Made by a program: the position numbers and the translations under genes. Of a DNA stretch of 23,263 nt, positions 6,259 to 11,659 are shown piece after piece. The notes beneath the pieces were generated by a model. That model saw only the letters and a list, made by a program, of their open reading frames with translations. It did no database searches and was not told the origin of the DNA. The stretch comes from a virus, in IMG/VR virus record IMGVR_UViG_3300040751_002840, positions 1 to 23,263 of that record, one strand, 5' to 3'. Position 1 is the stretch's first letter. Each line of letters begins with the position of its first letter.

Positions 6259-6728
6259 CACCATTCCCCCATCGGCCTCAACTCGCTCTGCGGCACCCAC
6301 CACGCTGGCCTGGTGCTCCTTTGGCTTGCTCTCCGCCACTCGTCCCGCCGTGCCTCCATCCCGACAATCCAACCGGCCAGCCGTACCGATTCATCGCCGA
6401 CGATGGCGAGCAGATAGCGTCGATCTGGGGCGTCGTTGTCCCGCACTATCAGGTGGCCGTCAGCGTGTCGCGTGCTGCGAACTTCAACGTCGCCAAGGCA
6501 GTCAGGCACGCGGTGAAACGTGCCGACAGACGGCACGAAGAATCGCCCAGACCATTTGCCAACAGCGAGCTCCCCGGCGGCCCCGGTGATCTCCTCGGCA
6601 ACCCGTTCGACCATCGAGCGGCGGTAGGTCGTCGCGTGATCAAGCCGCTGGGCTGCCGATGCGACGATGCGGAGCCAGGCCGCGTCGACGACGGCTGACC
6701 ACTCAGGCAGTGTCAGTGTGATTTCCAT
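6258..6728 (-). CDS. Uncharacterised phage protein, possible PD-(D/E)XK nuclease fold
   Basis: ATG at 6728 has AGGAGG six bases upstream, giving 156 aa; the longer frame to 6758 lacks support. Residues 50-58 (AAGELAVGK) and 78-90 (LGDVEVRSTRHAD) resemble the E...D...E-x-K pattern of PD-(D/E)XK enzymes, here E53, D80, E82 and R84 in place of the usual Lys. The C-terminal part (RLAGWIVGMEARRDEW, then PAWWVPQSELRPM) matches my recollection of a widespread uncharacterised phage family. The gene follows a 55-aa gene and the methyltransferase and precedes the initiator. It might be a nuclease partner for the RecT-type protein. Coding is certain; the fold is a suggestion. Confidence 0.75.
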   Translation of the reverse strand: MEITLTLPEWSAVVDAAWLRIVASAAQRLDHATTYRRSMVERVAEEITGAAGELAVGKWSGRFFVPSVGTFHRVPDCLGDVEVRSTRHADGHLIVRDNDAPDRRYLLAIVGDESVRLAGWIVGMEARRDEWRRASQRSTRPAWWVPQSELRPMGEW

Positions 6729-6870
6729 CCCGCTCCTCCTTGAGCTTCTTGACTTCAACCAGTAGCCGCAGAATCCAGCCTGCGAGGTGGCCGCTTGTTC
6801 CTGTCCAGCAGTTCGCCGCCCCGTACTTGCGGGCGATCTGCTCGGCTTGTTTGAGTTCGTCGTCTGTCAT
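6703..6870 (-). CDS. Very small protein (55 aa)
   Basis: ATG at 6870 overlaps the methyltransferase stop (ATGA) and the frame ends with TGA at 6703, inside the next gene. The strong ribosome binding site of that gene (AGGAGG) lies within its codons KEERD. The protein begins MTDDELKQAEQIARKYGA, has the segment NCWTGTSGHLAGWILRLLVE, and ends in a charged coiled-coil-like tail (EVKKLKEERD). It is probably a small helical protein. The overlaps on both sides and normal amino-acid make-up support it as real. No family is recognised. Confidence 0.65.
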   Translation of the reverse strand: MTDDELKQAEQIARKYGAANCWTGTSGHLAGWILRLLVEVKKLKEERDGNHTDTA

Positions 6871-8000
6871 GCCATCGCCTCAAACAACGCCACTGATTGC
6901 CGGGCGTCAAGAATTCTTCGCTCGGCTAGTTCGATGTAGTCGGGGTTTAGTTCGCACCCGATAGCGTTGCGGCCCAACTCTGCCGCCACGGCGAGCGTCG
7001 TGCCGCTGCCTGCGAATGGGTCAAGCACTGTGCCGGGCATGGCGACAGATGCAGCACAGTCGCAGGCGGGAGCCCATCCAAGAGTGGAGACGGTCGTGAT
7101 GTGCCTCTGGGGATCCCGGTTGCCGTCAACAAGAGCGTCCCCCGTGGTCTTTGTCACCTTGCCGGGCCTTGTCGCAAAACGGTCGCGTTGGGTGATCCTC
7201 TCGTAGGCAGCACCGCACACGGGGCAGCACTGATCGGGGCATCCTGCCTTGATGCAAGGCTCGACCAGATCGGCAGGCATAACCGCGAAATGAGCCCCGC
7301 TGTAAGGCTTCGTGCTGATTTTCCAAACTGATCGCTTGTTAGCCTTTTCGTACTCTTTAGATACGTTTCCCGATTTTGTTGCATGAAAATCGCTTTTGTC
7401 GTCTCCGTATTTATTGCCGCCGAAGCGCATGCCTTCGCTGCTTGATGTCGCACTTTCCTTGATCGCCTCCGCGTCGTAGTAATACCGATCACTCTTTGTA
7501 AGCAAGAAAACGTACTCATGCGCCTTAGTGCAGCGATCCCGCACGCTCTCGGGCATCGGGTTGGGCTTGTGCCAGATGATGTCCTGCCGCAGCCACCAGC
7601 CATCCGCCTGCAAGGCGAAGGCGACACGCCACGGGATGCCGACGAGGTCTTTGGGCTTGATTCCGTCGCCACGCTTTGTAGGAACACCCGAAACGCGAAC
7701 TGCAGGCCCGCCGTCGTTCGCGTTTTTGCCACCGCTCTGAGCGTTTCCTGAATAGCTATCCCCCAGGTTCACCCAGCAAGTCCCATCATCCCGCAGCACC
7801 CGCCGCACCTCGCGGAACACCTCCACCATGCGGGCAACGTAGGCGTCGGGCGTTTCCTCTAAGCCGATCTGCCCGTCGTGGCCGTAGTCACGAAGCCCCC
7901 AGTAGGGCGGCGATGTAACGCAACAGTTTACGGTTGCGTCGGGCAGAGTCCGCAGCCCTGCGATGCAATCGCCGGGAATTATTCGTTGCTTGGTTGCCAT
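6867..8000 (-). CDS. Beta-class DNA methyltransferase (N4-cytosine or N6-adenine)
   Basis: The enzyme transfers methyl from S-adenosylmethionine to an exocyclic amine in DNA. The catalytic motif IV TSPPYWG lies at residues 29-35 and the AdoMet-binding motif I DPFAGSGTT at 327-335, the circularly permuted order typical of the beta class. Between them is a variable target-recognition region, and before motif I a Cys cluster (CPDQCCPVCG plus an upstream Cys and a later CDC) that could bind zinc. ATG at 8000 has GGAGG six bases upstream; a GTG at 8006 overlaps that site. No restriction endonuclease neighbours it, so it is probably an orphan phage methylase protecting against host restriction or marking DNA. 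Length is 377 aa. The target sequence is not predictable. Confidence 0.93.
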   Translation of the reverse strand: MATKQRIIPGDCIAGLRTLPDATVNCCVTSPPYWGLRDYGHDGQIGLEETPDAYVARMVEVFREVRRVLRDDGTCWVNLGDSYSGNAQSGGKNANDGGPAVRVSGVPTKRGDGIKPKDLVGIPWRVAFALQADGWWLRQDIIWHKPNPMPESVRDRCTKAHEYVFLLTKSDRYYYDAEAIKESATSSSEGMRFGGNKYGDDKSDFHATKSGNVSKEYEKANKRSVWKISTKPYSGAHFAVMPADLVEPCIKAGCPDQCCPVCGAAYERITQRDRFATRPGKVTKTTGDALVDGNRDPQRHITTVSTLGWAPACDCAASVAMPGTVLDPFAGSGTTLAVAAELGRNAIGCELNPDYIELAERRILDARQSVALFEAMA

Positions 8001-8018
8001 TGGCACCCTCCATGATTA

Positions 8019-8123
8019 TCAAAGCGTCGTCGTCGTCCATAAATCCTCGCGGCCCGAGTCGAACGGGCCTCCACGCCATCCGTGACGAGGCTGCCAGTGC
8101 CGCTCGCGGAGACGAAAGCTCAC
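8019..8123 (-). CDS. Possible 34-aa small ORF before the methyltransferase
   Basis: In the 210-base gap between the 86-aa gene and the methyltransferase, one frame has a protein-like, Trp/Arg/Gly-rich reading (core RERHWQPRHGWRGGPFDSG) and ends with TGA just before the methyltransferase ribosome binding site. The only start codon is GTG at 8123, without a clear ribosome binding site, although the frame stays open upstream to about 8190. It may be a small gene with an unusual start, the remnant of a longer gene, or chance. The rest of the gap (8124-8209) holds no gene that I can support. Confidence 0.25.
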   Translation of the reverse strand: MSFRLRERHWQPRHGWRGGPFDSGREDLWTTTTL

Positions 8124-8209
8124 TGGCTGCGGGTGTTTCCAGCCACCGCCCGCTGGGCTCCCAGTGCCGCTGGCAAGTGCGGCTTATGGCCTCTGGGTTG
8201 CCGGTCGCG

Positions 8210-8470
8210 TTATCCGTCAGACTCAGGCGGTGCCCGGTGATCTGCTGGCCGTGTCCGCATCGCTTCGGCCAGCTCTTTCGTTCGGGCCAGGTGGGCCTGG
8301 TACTCGGCAGTACCTCTCCACAGCTCGCGATACTTGTTGGCGTCCTCGATGGCGTAGCGAAGCTGACGGTCGATGGTTTCAAGTGCCGTCACCGTTTCCC
8401 AATCGTGGCAACCGCGTGCCTCGTTGTAGAGCCTGACGAAAACCGGATCGGTGCATGTGATGCCGTTCAT
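8210..8470 (-). CDS. Hypothetical helical protein after RecT (86 aa)
   Basis: The start ATG overlaps the RecT-type gene's TGA (ATGA), so it is coupled to it. The protein starts MNGITCTDPVFVRLYNEARG and continues as a highly charged helical region (residues about 25-70, rich in Glu, Arg and Ala), suggesting a coiled coil, before a short Pro-containing tail. The family is not recognised. Coupling to the annealing protein suggests a recombination accessory. It is not long enough for a known exonuclease partner such as lambda Exo or YqaJ. Confidence 0.7.
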   Translation of the reverse strand: MNGITCTDPVFVRLYNEARGCHDWETVTALETIDRQLRYAIEDANKYRELWRGTAEYQAHLARTKELAEAMRTRPADHRAPPESDG

Positions 8471-9279
8471 GCTGCGACCTCCTCTTGGCTGATGAGCATC
8501 TCGGCCTTGCCCCTAATGAGGCTGGCGATCTCCTCGCCCTGGGCGTCTGTCCACTCGCCACTCTCAACCTTCTCGCTGACGCGGCGGCGTAGGCCGTCGA
8601 GTTGGTCAAGGTGCGTGACCGCGTTGACTGCCAGCCGTGCCTTGGCAAGTGCGTCGTTTTCTTCGATGGGTTTCGGCCCCTCGTCGTCGAACTTTGGCCG
8701 CACCGCTGGCGTCTTCCGTGGCTCCTGTTTCACCGGCTCAACGTGCGTGTAGTCCTGGGCCTCCTCGGCAGTGACAAGGCCACGCAGAACGTCAGGGAAA
8801 GCGTCACGCAGAGCGAATCCACGGGCTCGCATTTGCAGCATCCGTTTGGGGTATTGCTGCCACGGGCCAGACTTGCCCCACAGGCTCGCTTTCTTGGCGT
8901 CCGCAACGCTGAACGTGCTGACGGTCGGCTGAGGGTCGCCGCGACGCTTCGCCTCGCAGATGGCGACCATGTTGTCGCCGTCGCCCTCAATCCGCTCGCT
9001 GACGTACTCACACACGGGTGAACCCTTGGCGAGTGCTATGGCGGCATCTCCGTAGATGCTCGGGCGACCGTTCACCACCGCGATGCTCTGCACGCTCTGC
9101 ATCGGGCCGAGGCCCAATTCTGCCCCGTGCTGGACGGCCAGCACGCAGTCGGCAGGCTTGCCCCTGAAGTCCTTCGGCACGAAGCTCGACTCGGCCAGCA
9201 TCTTGCCGAAGGTCATGGCCTCGCTGATCGTCTGAAGTGCCAGCCCACGCGGCTGGGTTGTTGATAGTGCTGTGCTCAT
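8467..9279 (-). CDS. recT: RecT-family single-strand annealing protein
   Basis: RecT-type proteins coat single-stranded DNA and pair complementary strands during phage recombination. The diagnostic segments are GLGPMQSVQSIAVVNGRPSIYGDAAIAL (about residues 55-82; quoted in two parts, GLGPMQSVQSIAVV and NGRPSIYGDAAIAL), TFSVADAKKASLWGKSGPW (121-139), and YPKRMLQMRARGFALRDAFP (142-161). The C-terminal third (about 175-270) is charged and variable, as usual. AAAGGA six bases before ATG supports the start. At 270 aa it is of normal length. It heads a coupled pair with the 86-aa gene, about 100 bases after the first gene of the early operon. No adjacent exonuclease is evident. Assignment is strong. 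Confidence 0.88.
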   Translation of the reverse strand: MSTALSTTQPRGLALQTISEAMTFGKMLAESSFVPKDFRGKPADCVLAVQHGAELGLGPMQSVQSIAVVNGRPSIYGDAAIALAKGSPVCEYVSERIEGDGDNMVAICEAKRRGDPQPTVSTFSVADAKKASLWGKSGPWQQYPKRMLQMRARGFALRDAFPDVLRGLVTAEEAQDYTHVEPVKQEPRKTPAVRPKFDDEGPKPIEENDALAKARLAVNAVTHLDQLDGLRRRVSEKVESGEWTDAQGEEIASLIRGKAEMLISQEEVAA

Positions 9280-9358
9280 CTAATTCCTTTCGATTTCTGG
9301 AAAATGAAACCCGGCTTCGGCCATCCTTAGCGTCAGCCGGTCGTGCGTCCTTGCTGCT

Positions 9359-9375
9359 CCCGGCATCCTGCCGGG
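9359..9375. other. Hairpin between the 84-aa gene and recT
   Basis: The sequence cccggc-atcct-gccggg forms a 6-bp GC-only stem with a 5-base loop in the 107-base gap between the two early genes. There is no T run after it in either direction, so it is not a standard terminator. It could act as an mRNA processing or stability element. The remainder of the gap holds only the recT ribosome binding site. Confidence 0.35.
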
Positions 9376-9386
9376 CCTCCTAGTGG

Positions 9387-9641
9387 TCAGAATGGGCTCA
9401 GGTCGTCTGCCTGTGCCTCGCGGATCACCCGCCCGCTGCCGGGTACATGAATCGAGAGCAGATAGGTGCCCTCGGCCTCGTCGCGGTCGATCACAATGCC
9501 GGTTGCCCACTCGTCATCGTTGGGACGCCAAGTCGCCCGCTGGCCGATCATCAGGCCTGTCGGGATTGCGGGGCGTCCGTAGGTGTCTGTCATCCCGCCG
9601 ATTGCTGCGGCGGCCTCGTCGTCTCCGGGCATCCATTCCAT
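9387..9641 (-). CDS. First gene of the leftward operon, hypothetical (84 aa)
   Basis: ATG at 9641 has AAGGAG seven bases upstream; the frame is open further but that part overlaps the promoter. The protein starts MEWMPGDDEAAAAIGG and contains IPTGLMIGQRATWRPND followed by alternating strands and a GRVIREAQADDLSPF end, which together suggest a small beta-barrel-like fold. I recognise no family. As the promoter-proximal gene of the operon it could be a regulator or anti-host factor, but this is by position only. Confidence 0.72.
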   Translation of the reverse strand: MEWMPGDDEAAAAIGGMTDTYGRPAIPTGLMIGQRATWRPNDDEWATGIVIDRDEAEGTYLLSIHVPGSGRVIREAQADDLSPF

Positions 9642-9663
9642 TTGGGGTCTCCTTCGGGTTGGT

Positions 9664-9680
9664 GTACGGGCGTACCGTAC
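9664..9680. promoter_or_regulatory. Perfect dyad overlapping the -10 of the leftward early promoter
   Basis: gtacgg-gcgta-ccgtac is a perfect inverted repeat with 6-bp arms. It covers the -10 box and extends to the start region of the promoter driving the early operon. The geometry suits a dimeric repressor that blocks RNA polymerase. Confidence 0.55.
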
Positions 9681-9701
9681 TGGGGTTAAAAAATCTGTCA
9701 A
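9674..9701 (-). promoter_or_regulatory. Leftward early promoter
   Basis: On the minus strand a perfect -35 TTGACA (9701-9696) is followed after 16 bases by TACGGT (9679-9674) as the -10 box. It lies just upstream of the 84-aa gene and after an intrinsic terminator, which is the right place to start the early operon. The weak -10 and the overlapping dyad suggest regulated use. Confidence 0.6.
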
Positions 9702-9704
9702 ATC

Positions 9705-9720
9705 AAAAGCGAGGGGATTA
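9705..9720. repeat. 16-bp direct repeat, copy 1
   Basis: aaaagcgaggggatta, identical to 10197-10212 and in the same orientation. This copy lies just upstream of the -35 box of the leftward early promoter. It could be an activator site or an arm-type site for the integrase or excisionase. Confidence 0.6.
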
Positions 9721-9727
9721 GAGTCTT

Positions 9728-9744
9728 GTTCATACGTCGGAACT
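9728..9744. promoter_or_regulatory. Operator-like repeat 1
   Basis: gttcatacgtcggaact is 15/17 identical to 9871-9887, differing only at two central bases. Each copy contains a GTTC...GAAC dyad separated by eight bases, as expected for a dimeric HTH repressor. It lies between the early promoter and the upstream terminator. Confidence 0.5.
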
Positions 9745-9750
9745 ACTGAG

Positions 9751-9822
9751 TTAAAAAAAATCGCCAGCCGCTAGTAGCCGGGCGATTGCTGCAAGCAAGT
9801 TGATCCAAAGTTCGACATTCAT
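9751..9822 (-). CDS. 23-aa hydrophobic micro-ORF running through a terminator
   Basis: ATG at 9822 is preceded by an AGAGGA-type ribosome binding site at good spacing. The ORF encodes MNVELWINLLAAIARLLAAG followed by DFF and stops with TAA. The C-terminal codons form the hairpin and T8 run of the intrinsic terminator, so translation would affect the hairpin. The peptide could form an amphipathic helix. It may be a leader peptide or a small membrane-active peptide; chance remains possible. Confidence 0.35.
   Translation of the reverse strand: MNVELWINLLAAIARLLAAGDFF
9753..9786 (-). terminator. Intrinsic terminator (minus strand)
   Basis: Read leftward, ATCGCC (9786-9781) pairs with GGCGAT (9765-9760), with an inner GCT/AGC pairing, and is followed by T8 (9760-9753). 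This would end transcripts coming from the Xis-like gene or the short promoter before they reach the early operon. Confidence 0.65.
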
Positions 9823-9864
9823 TTTCGCGTCCTCTTGGCGTCTTGCCTCTCGTCAACGTGCGGG

Positions 9865-9894
9865 AGGCTAGTTCATTTGTCGGAACTTCGTCAA
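9865..9894 (-). promoter_or_regulatory. Possible second leftward promoter with internal operator
   Basis: TTGACG (9894-9889) and TAGCCT (9870-9865) are separated by 18 bases, and the second operator-like repeat fills the spacer. It would produce an RNA of about 100 bases ending at the T8 terminator and carrying the micro-ORF. The -10 match is weak. Confidence 0.35.
9871..9887. promoter_or_regulatory. Operator-like repeat 2
   Basis: gttcatttgtcggaact matches the copy at 9728-9744 at 15 of 17 positions, and an extra flanking A makes 5-bp arms (AGTTC/GAACT). It sits between the -35 and -10 of a possible promoter. The surrounding bases 9895-9941 are AT-rich with A/T tracts and a weak ccgc/gcgg hairpin, possibly bent DNA. 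Confidence 0.5.
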
Positions 9895-9941
9895 GAGGAA
9901 ATTAAATAATTTTTTTCCGCTGTTTTTTGCGGGGTTTTTGG

Positions 9942-10136
9942 CTACCGTCTACCAGCACGGGTGCTGAGTTGTTTTCGCAATTCGACAACATCGGCACGCT
10001 TTACGAGCCACAATCGCTCGTTGAGCTGCTTGCCGCTCAACTTCTTTGCTCGCAGGAGTCGGCAAATGTATTCGCGGGAGCATCCGGCCAGTTCGCTCGC
10101 TTCGGTGACGGTGATCATGCCATCTATGGTAGCCAC
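9942..10136 (-). CDS. Excisionase-like helix-turn-helix protein
   Basis: The core (MITVTEASELAGCSREYICR then LLRAKKLSGKQL and WLVKRADVVELRKQL) matches the MerR/excisionase-type HTH family: short proteins that bind and bend attachment-site DNA to direct the integrase toward excision. I chose GTG at 10136 because AGAGGTGG lies just upstream; GTG at 10145 overlaps that site, and ATG at 10118 (58 aa) is an alternative without one. It is divergent from the integrase gene, a common arrangement. A terminator lies about 160 bases downstream. A small repressor role cannot be excluded. Confidence 0.72.
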   Translation of the reverse strand: MATIDGMITVTEASELAGCSREYICRLLRAKKLSGKQLNERLWLVKRADVVELRKQLSTRAGRR

Positions 10137-10159
10137 GGTGTCCACCTCTGGGAAATGTC

Positions 10160-10187
10160 TTGAGAATTATCGGGCTGCGTCTATTGA
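10160..10187 (+). promoter_or_regulatory. Possible integrase promoter
   Basis: TTGAGA (10160-10165) and TATTGA (10182-10187) are spaced by 16 bases on the plus strand, just upstream of the second 16-bp repeat copy. It would give a leader of nearly 190 bases before the integrase start. Only partial matches to consensus. Confidence 0.35.
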
Positions 10188-10196
10188 GCGTTCTGG

Positions 10197-10212
10197 AAAA
10201 GCGAGGGGATTA
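10197..10212. repeat. 16-bp direct repeat, copy 2
   Basis: Identical to 9705-9720. Related inverted pieces follow: aatccc at 10242-10247 and the near-palindrome gggattccc around 10278-10286. These sites upstream of the integrase gene could be arm-type binding sites. The attachment core itself is not identifiable from this sequence alone. Confidence 0.5.
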
Positions 10213-10379
10213 AAGGCGACTTGCCGCCAACTCTTGGTTAGAATCCCTTTAGTCCTCAAACCTTTAACGGACGGGGTGGGATTCCCCTATTGAGGATTAG
10301 TGGACAGTTGTTCACCGAGTGGGTAGGATGCCCGCCCGTGCCTTCTGGCATGGAAGCCGCAAACTCGGAGAATCCACCA

Positions 10380-11297
10380 ATGCCAACTACTTTGAAGCGT
10401 TTTCTGCTCGATACTTACGGCCCCCTAAAACAGCTCTCTACGCGGTCGGTGACACTGTATTGCCACTCTATTGACCGCTTCGCAGATTGCCTCGGCCGGG
10501 AGCCAACTCTGGACGATTTAAACGACCTGGCAGTGAGCCAGTTCATCGCTTGGCGGCTTGAGACGCCGCACCGTGGCAAGATCGTCCGCAGGACGACCGT
10601 CAGGAAGGATCGGGCTCAGTTGCTCTCTCTAGCTGGGCTGGCTTTCCGCAAAGGTCTGATCAAGGAGGACGTGGTTTTGCCACCATTCCGGGCGGCTGGT
10701 CGGCTGCCGGTCGCCTACACGAAGGAAGAACTGGGCCGAATGATCACCGAGGCGGACGTGACCCGAGGGCGAGTCGCTGGCATACCAGCGGGAGAGTGGC
10801 ACGGCAGCCTGCTCAGATTCCTTTGGGAGACTGCCTGCCGGATTGGCGAGACTCTGGCCGTCGAGTGGCAGAACGTCGACCTGGACGGCAGGCGTGTCCT
10901 GTTGCCATCAGAGACTCGCAAGCTAAAAACCAGAGACTTAGTGCGGCAGATAAGCCCTGCCCTCGCAGATCGCCTCAGACGCCGTCAGCAGCCATCTGGG
11001 CAGGTATGGCCGTGGGATCGCCCGAAAGAATCTCTCTGGCTTGCACTCGGTCAAATCTGCAAGCGTGCCGACGTTCAGCCTCGCGGGTTCCACTCCATCC
11101 GCAAATCAGCGGCGAGCTATTACGCGGCGGCTGGCGGCAATCCTGTCGACCTGCTCGACCACTCGGACGGCGGCGAGCTCTACCAGCAGCACTATCGGGA
11201 TCAGCGGATTGCCGGAACCGGCCCAGCCGCAATCGAGATTTTGCCTAGCCTTGAGATTCCCGGTACAGCACCAGATCAGTCGAACGTCAACCGTTAG
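10380..11297 (+). CDS. int: Tyrosine recombinase (phage integrase)
   Basis: Tyrosine recombinases join phage and host DNA through a covalent phosphotyrosine. With ATG at 10380 (GGAG ten bases upstream; 305 aa) the catalytic residues appear in order: R154 in TACRIGETLA, a Lys in ETRKLKTRD (about 181-183), H238 and R241 in FHSIRKSA, H261 in LLDHSD, and the nucleophile Y272 in YQQHYRD. Residues 1-100 form the SAM-like core-binding domain (TLYCHSIDRF). The frame is open back to a TTG at 10290, but upstream starts lack a ribosome binding site. It is the only plus-strand gene in the window; its stop overlaps the convergent DUF6378-like gene by 11 bases. No separate arm-binding domain is obvious. 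Confidence 0.92.
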   Translation: MPTTLKRFLLDTYGPLKQLSTRSVTLYCHSIDRFADCLGREPTLDDLNDLAVSQFIAWRLETPHRGKIVRRTTVRKDRAQLLSLAGLAFRKGLIKEDVVLPPFRAAGRLPVAYTKEELGRMITEADVTRGRVAGIPAGEWHGSLLRFLWETACRIGETLAVEWQNVDLDGRRVLLPSETRKLKTRDLVRQISPALADRLRRRQQPSGQVWPWDRPKESLWLALGQICKRADVQPRGFHSIRKSAASYYAAAGGNPVDLLDHSDGGELYQQHYRDQRIAGTGPAAIEILPSLEIPGTAPDQSNVNR

Positions 11298-11613
11298 CGT
11301 TTGTGGCTTGTTCGCACTCCGCCAGGCAGGCAGCGTAACCCGCCAAATCTATTGGCGTGTCGGCTGTTTTTGCTGGCCCTTGGTGTCGGGCAATTTTGTC
11401 GAGCGTCATGATGATCGCCCAATCCGAGGGCGTCAGCGGACGGTTGAGCACTCCGGCAAACGCAGCATTTACCATGCCGACGGTTTTTGAGAAATGGTCG
11501 GCTGGCGGGCCGTAGTTTGTGCGTCGTTGCCGCACGGTTTGGCGGGCCTCCTCAAGCAGTTGTTCTGCGGGTGGAGGCTCGCCAGCATGGTCAGTTTTGG
11601 TCAATGTCGGCAT
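11287..11613 (-). CDS. DUF6378-like phage protein (108 aa)
   Basis: The conserved pattern of this family is visible: LLEEARQTVRQRRTNYGPP, then a Phe-x-x-T stretch, LTPSDWAIIMTLDKIAR, and a closing DTPIDLAGYAACL. It looks like a helical bundle related in pattern to MazG-type nucleotide pyrophosphohydrolases, but catalytic Glu clusters are not obvious, so no reaction is assigned. I chose ATG at 11613 with AAGG eight bases upstream; a longer frame to 11799 would overlap the phosphoesterase gene by 140 bases. It is the last gene of the late operon and converges on the integrase. Confidence 0.75.
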   Translation of the reverse strand: MPTLTKTDHAGEPPPAEQLLEEARQTVRQRRTNYGPPADHFSKTVGMVNAAFAGVLNRPLTPSDWAIIMTLDKIARHQGPAKTADTPIDLAGYAACLAECEQATNANG

Positions 11614-11659
11614 CCGCGAGCCTTGGCAGCAATCGGCCTCGGTCACGTCACAGGCGGCC

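Noticed and set aside
5741-6589. Plus-strand open frame of 282 codons opposite the initiator gene
   Set aside because: Composition is typical of an antisense shadow, there is no ribosome binding site, and the minus strand has coupled genes with good starts.
7888-8040. Small minus-strand ORF starting MDDDDALIIMEG
   Set aside because: It overlaps the methyltransferase start by over 110 bases in another frame, has a weak ribosome binding site and becomes Arg-rich shadow sequence.
8041-8075. tRNA gene
   Set aside because: A perfect T-arm-like hairpin is present on the minus strand, but no matching 5' acceptor strand, D-arm or anticodon arm can be placed upstream.
7934-8752. Long plus-strand open frame (272 codons) opposite the methyltransferase-RecT region
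   Set aside because: It is antisense to RecT and its neighbour, has Ser/Arg-rich unstructured composition, no ribosome binding site and no recognisable motif. GC-rich third positions on the other strand explain its length.
9895-9941. Plus-strand intrinsic terminator (ccgc...gcgg followed by T-rich DNA)
   Set aside because: The stem is only four base pairs with a T-rich loop, and there is no plus-strand gene upstream for it to end.
10236-10250. tRNA-derived attachment core (ggttagaatccc resembles a T-arm)
   Set aside because: The invariant C of the T-loop is replaced by A and no longer tRNA 3' end can be read, so an att core cannot be claimed without the host junction.
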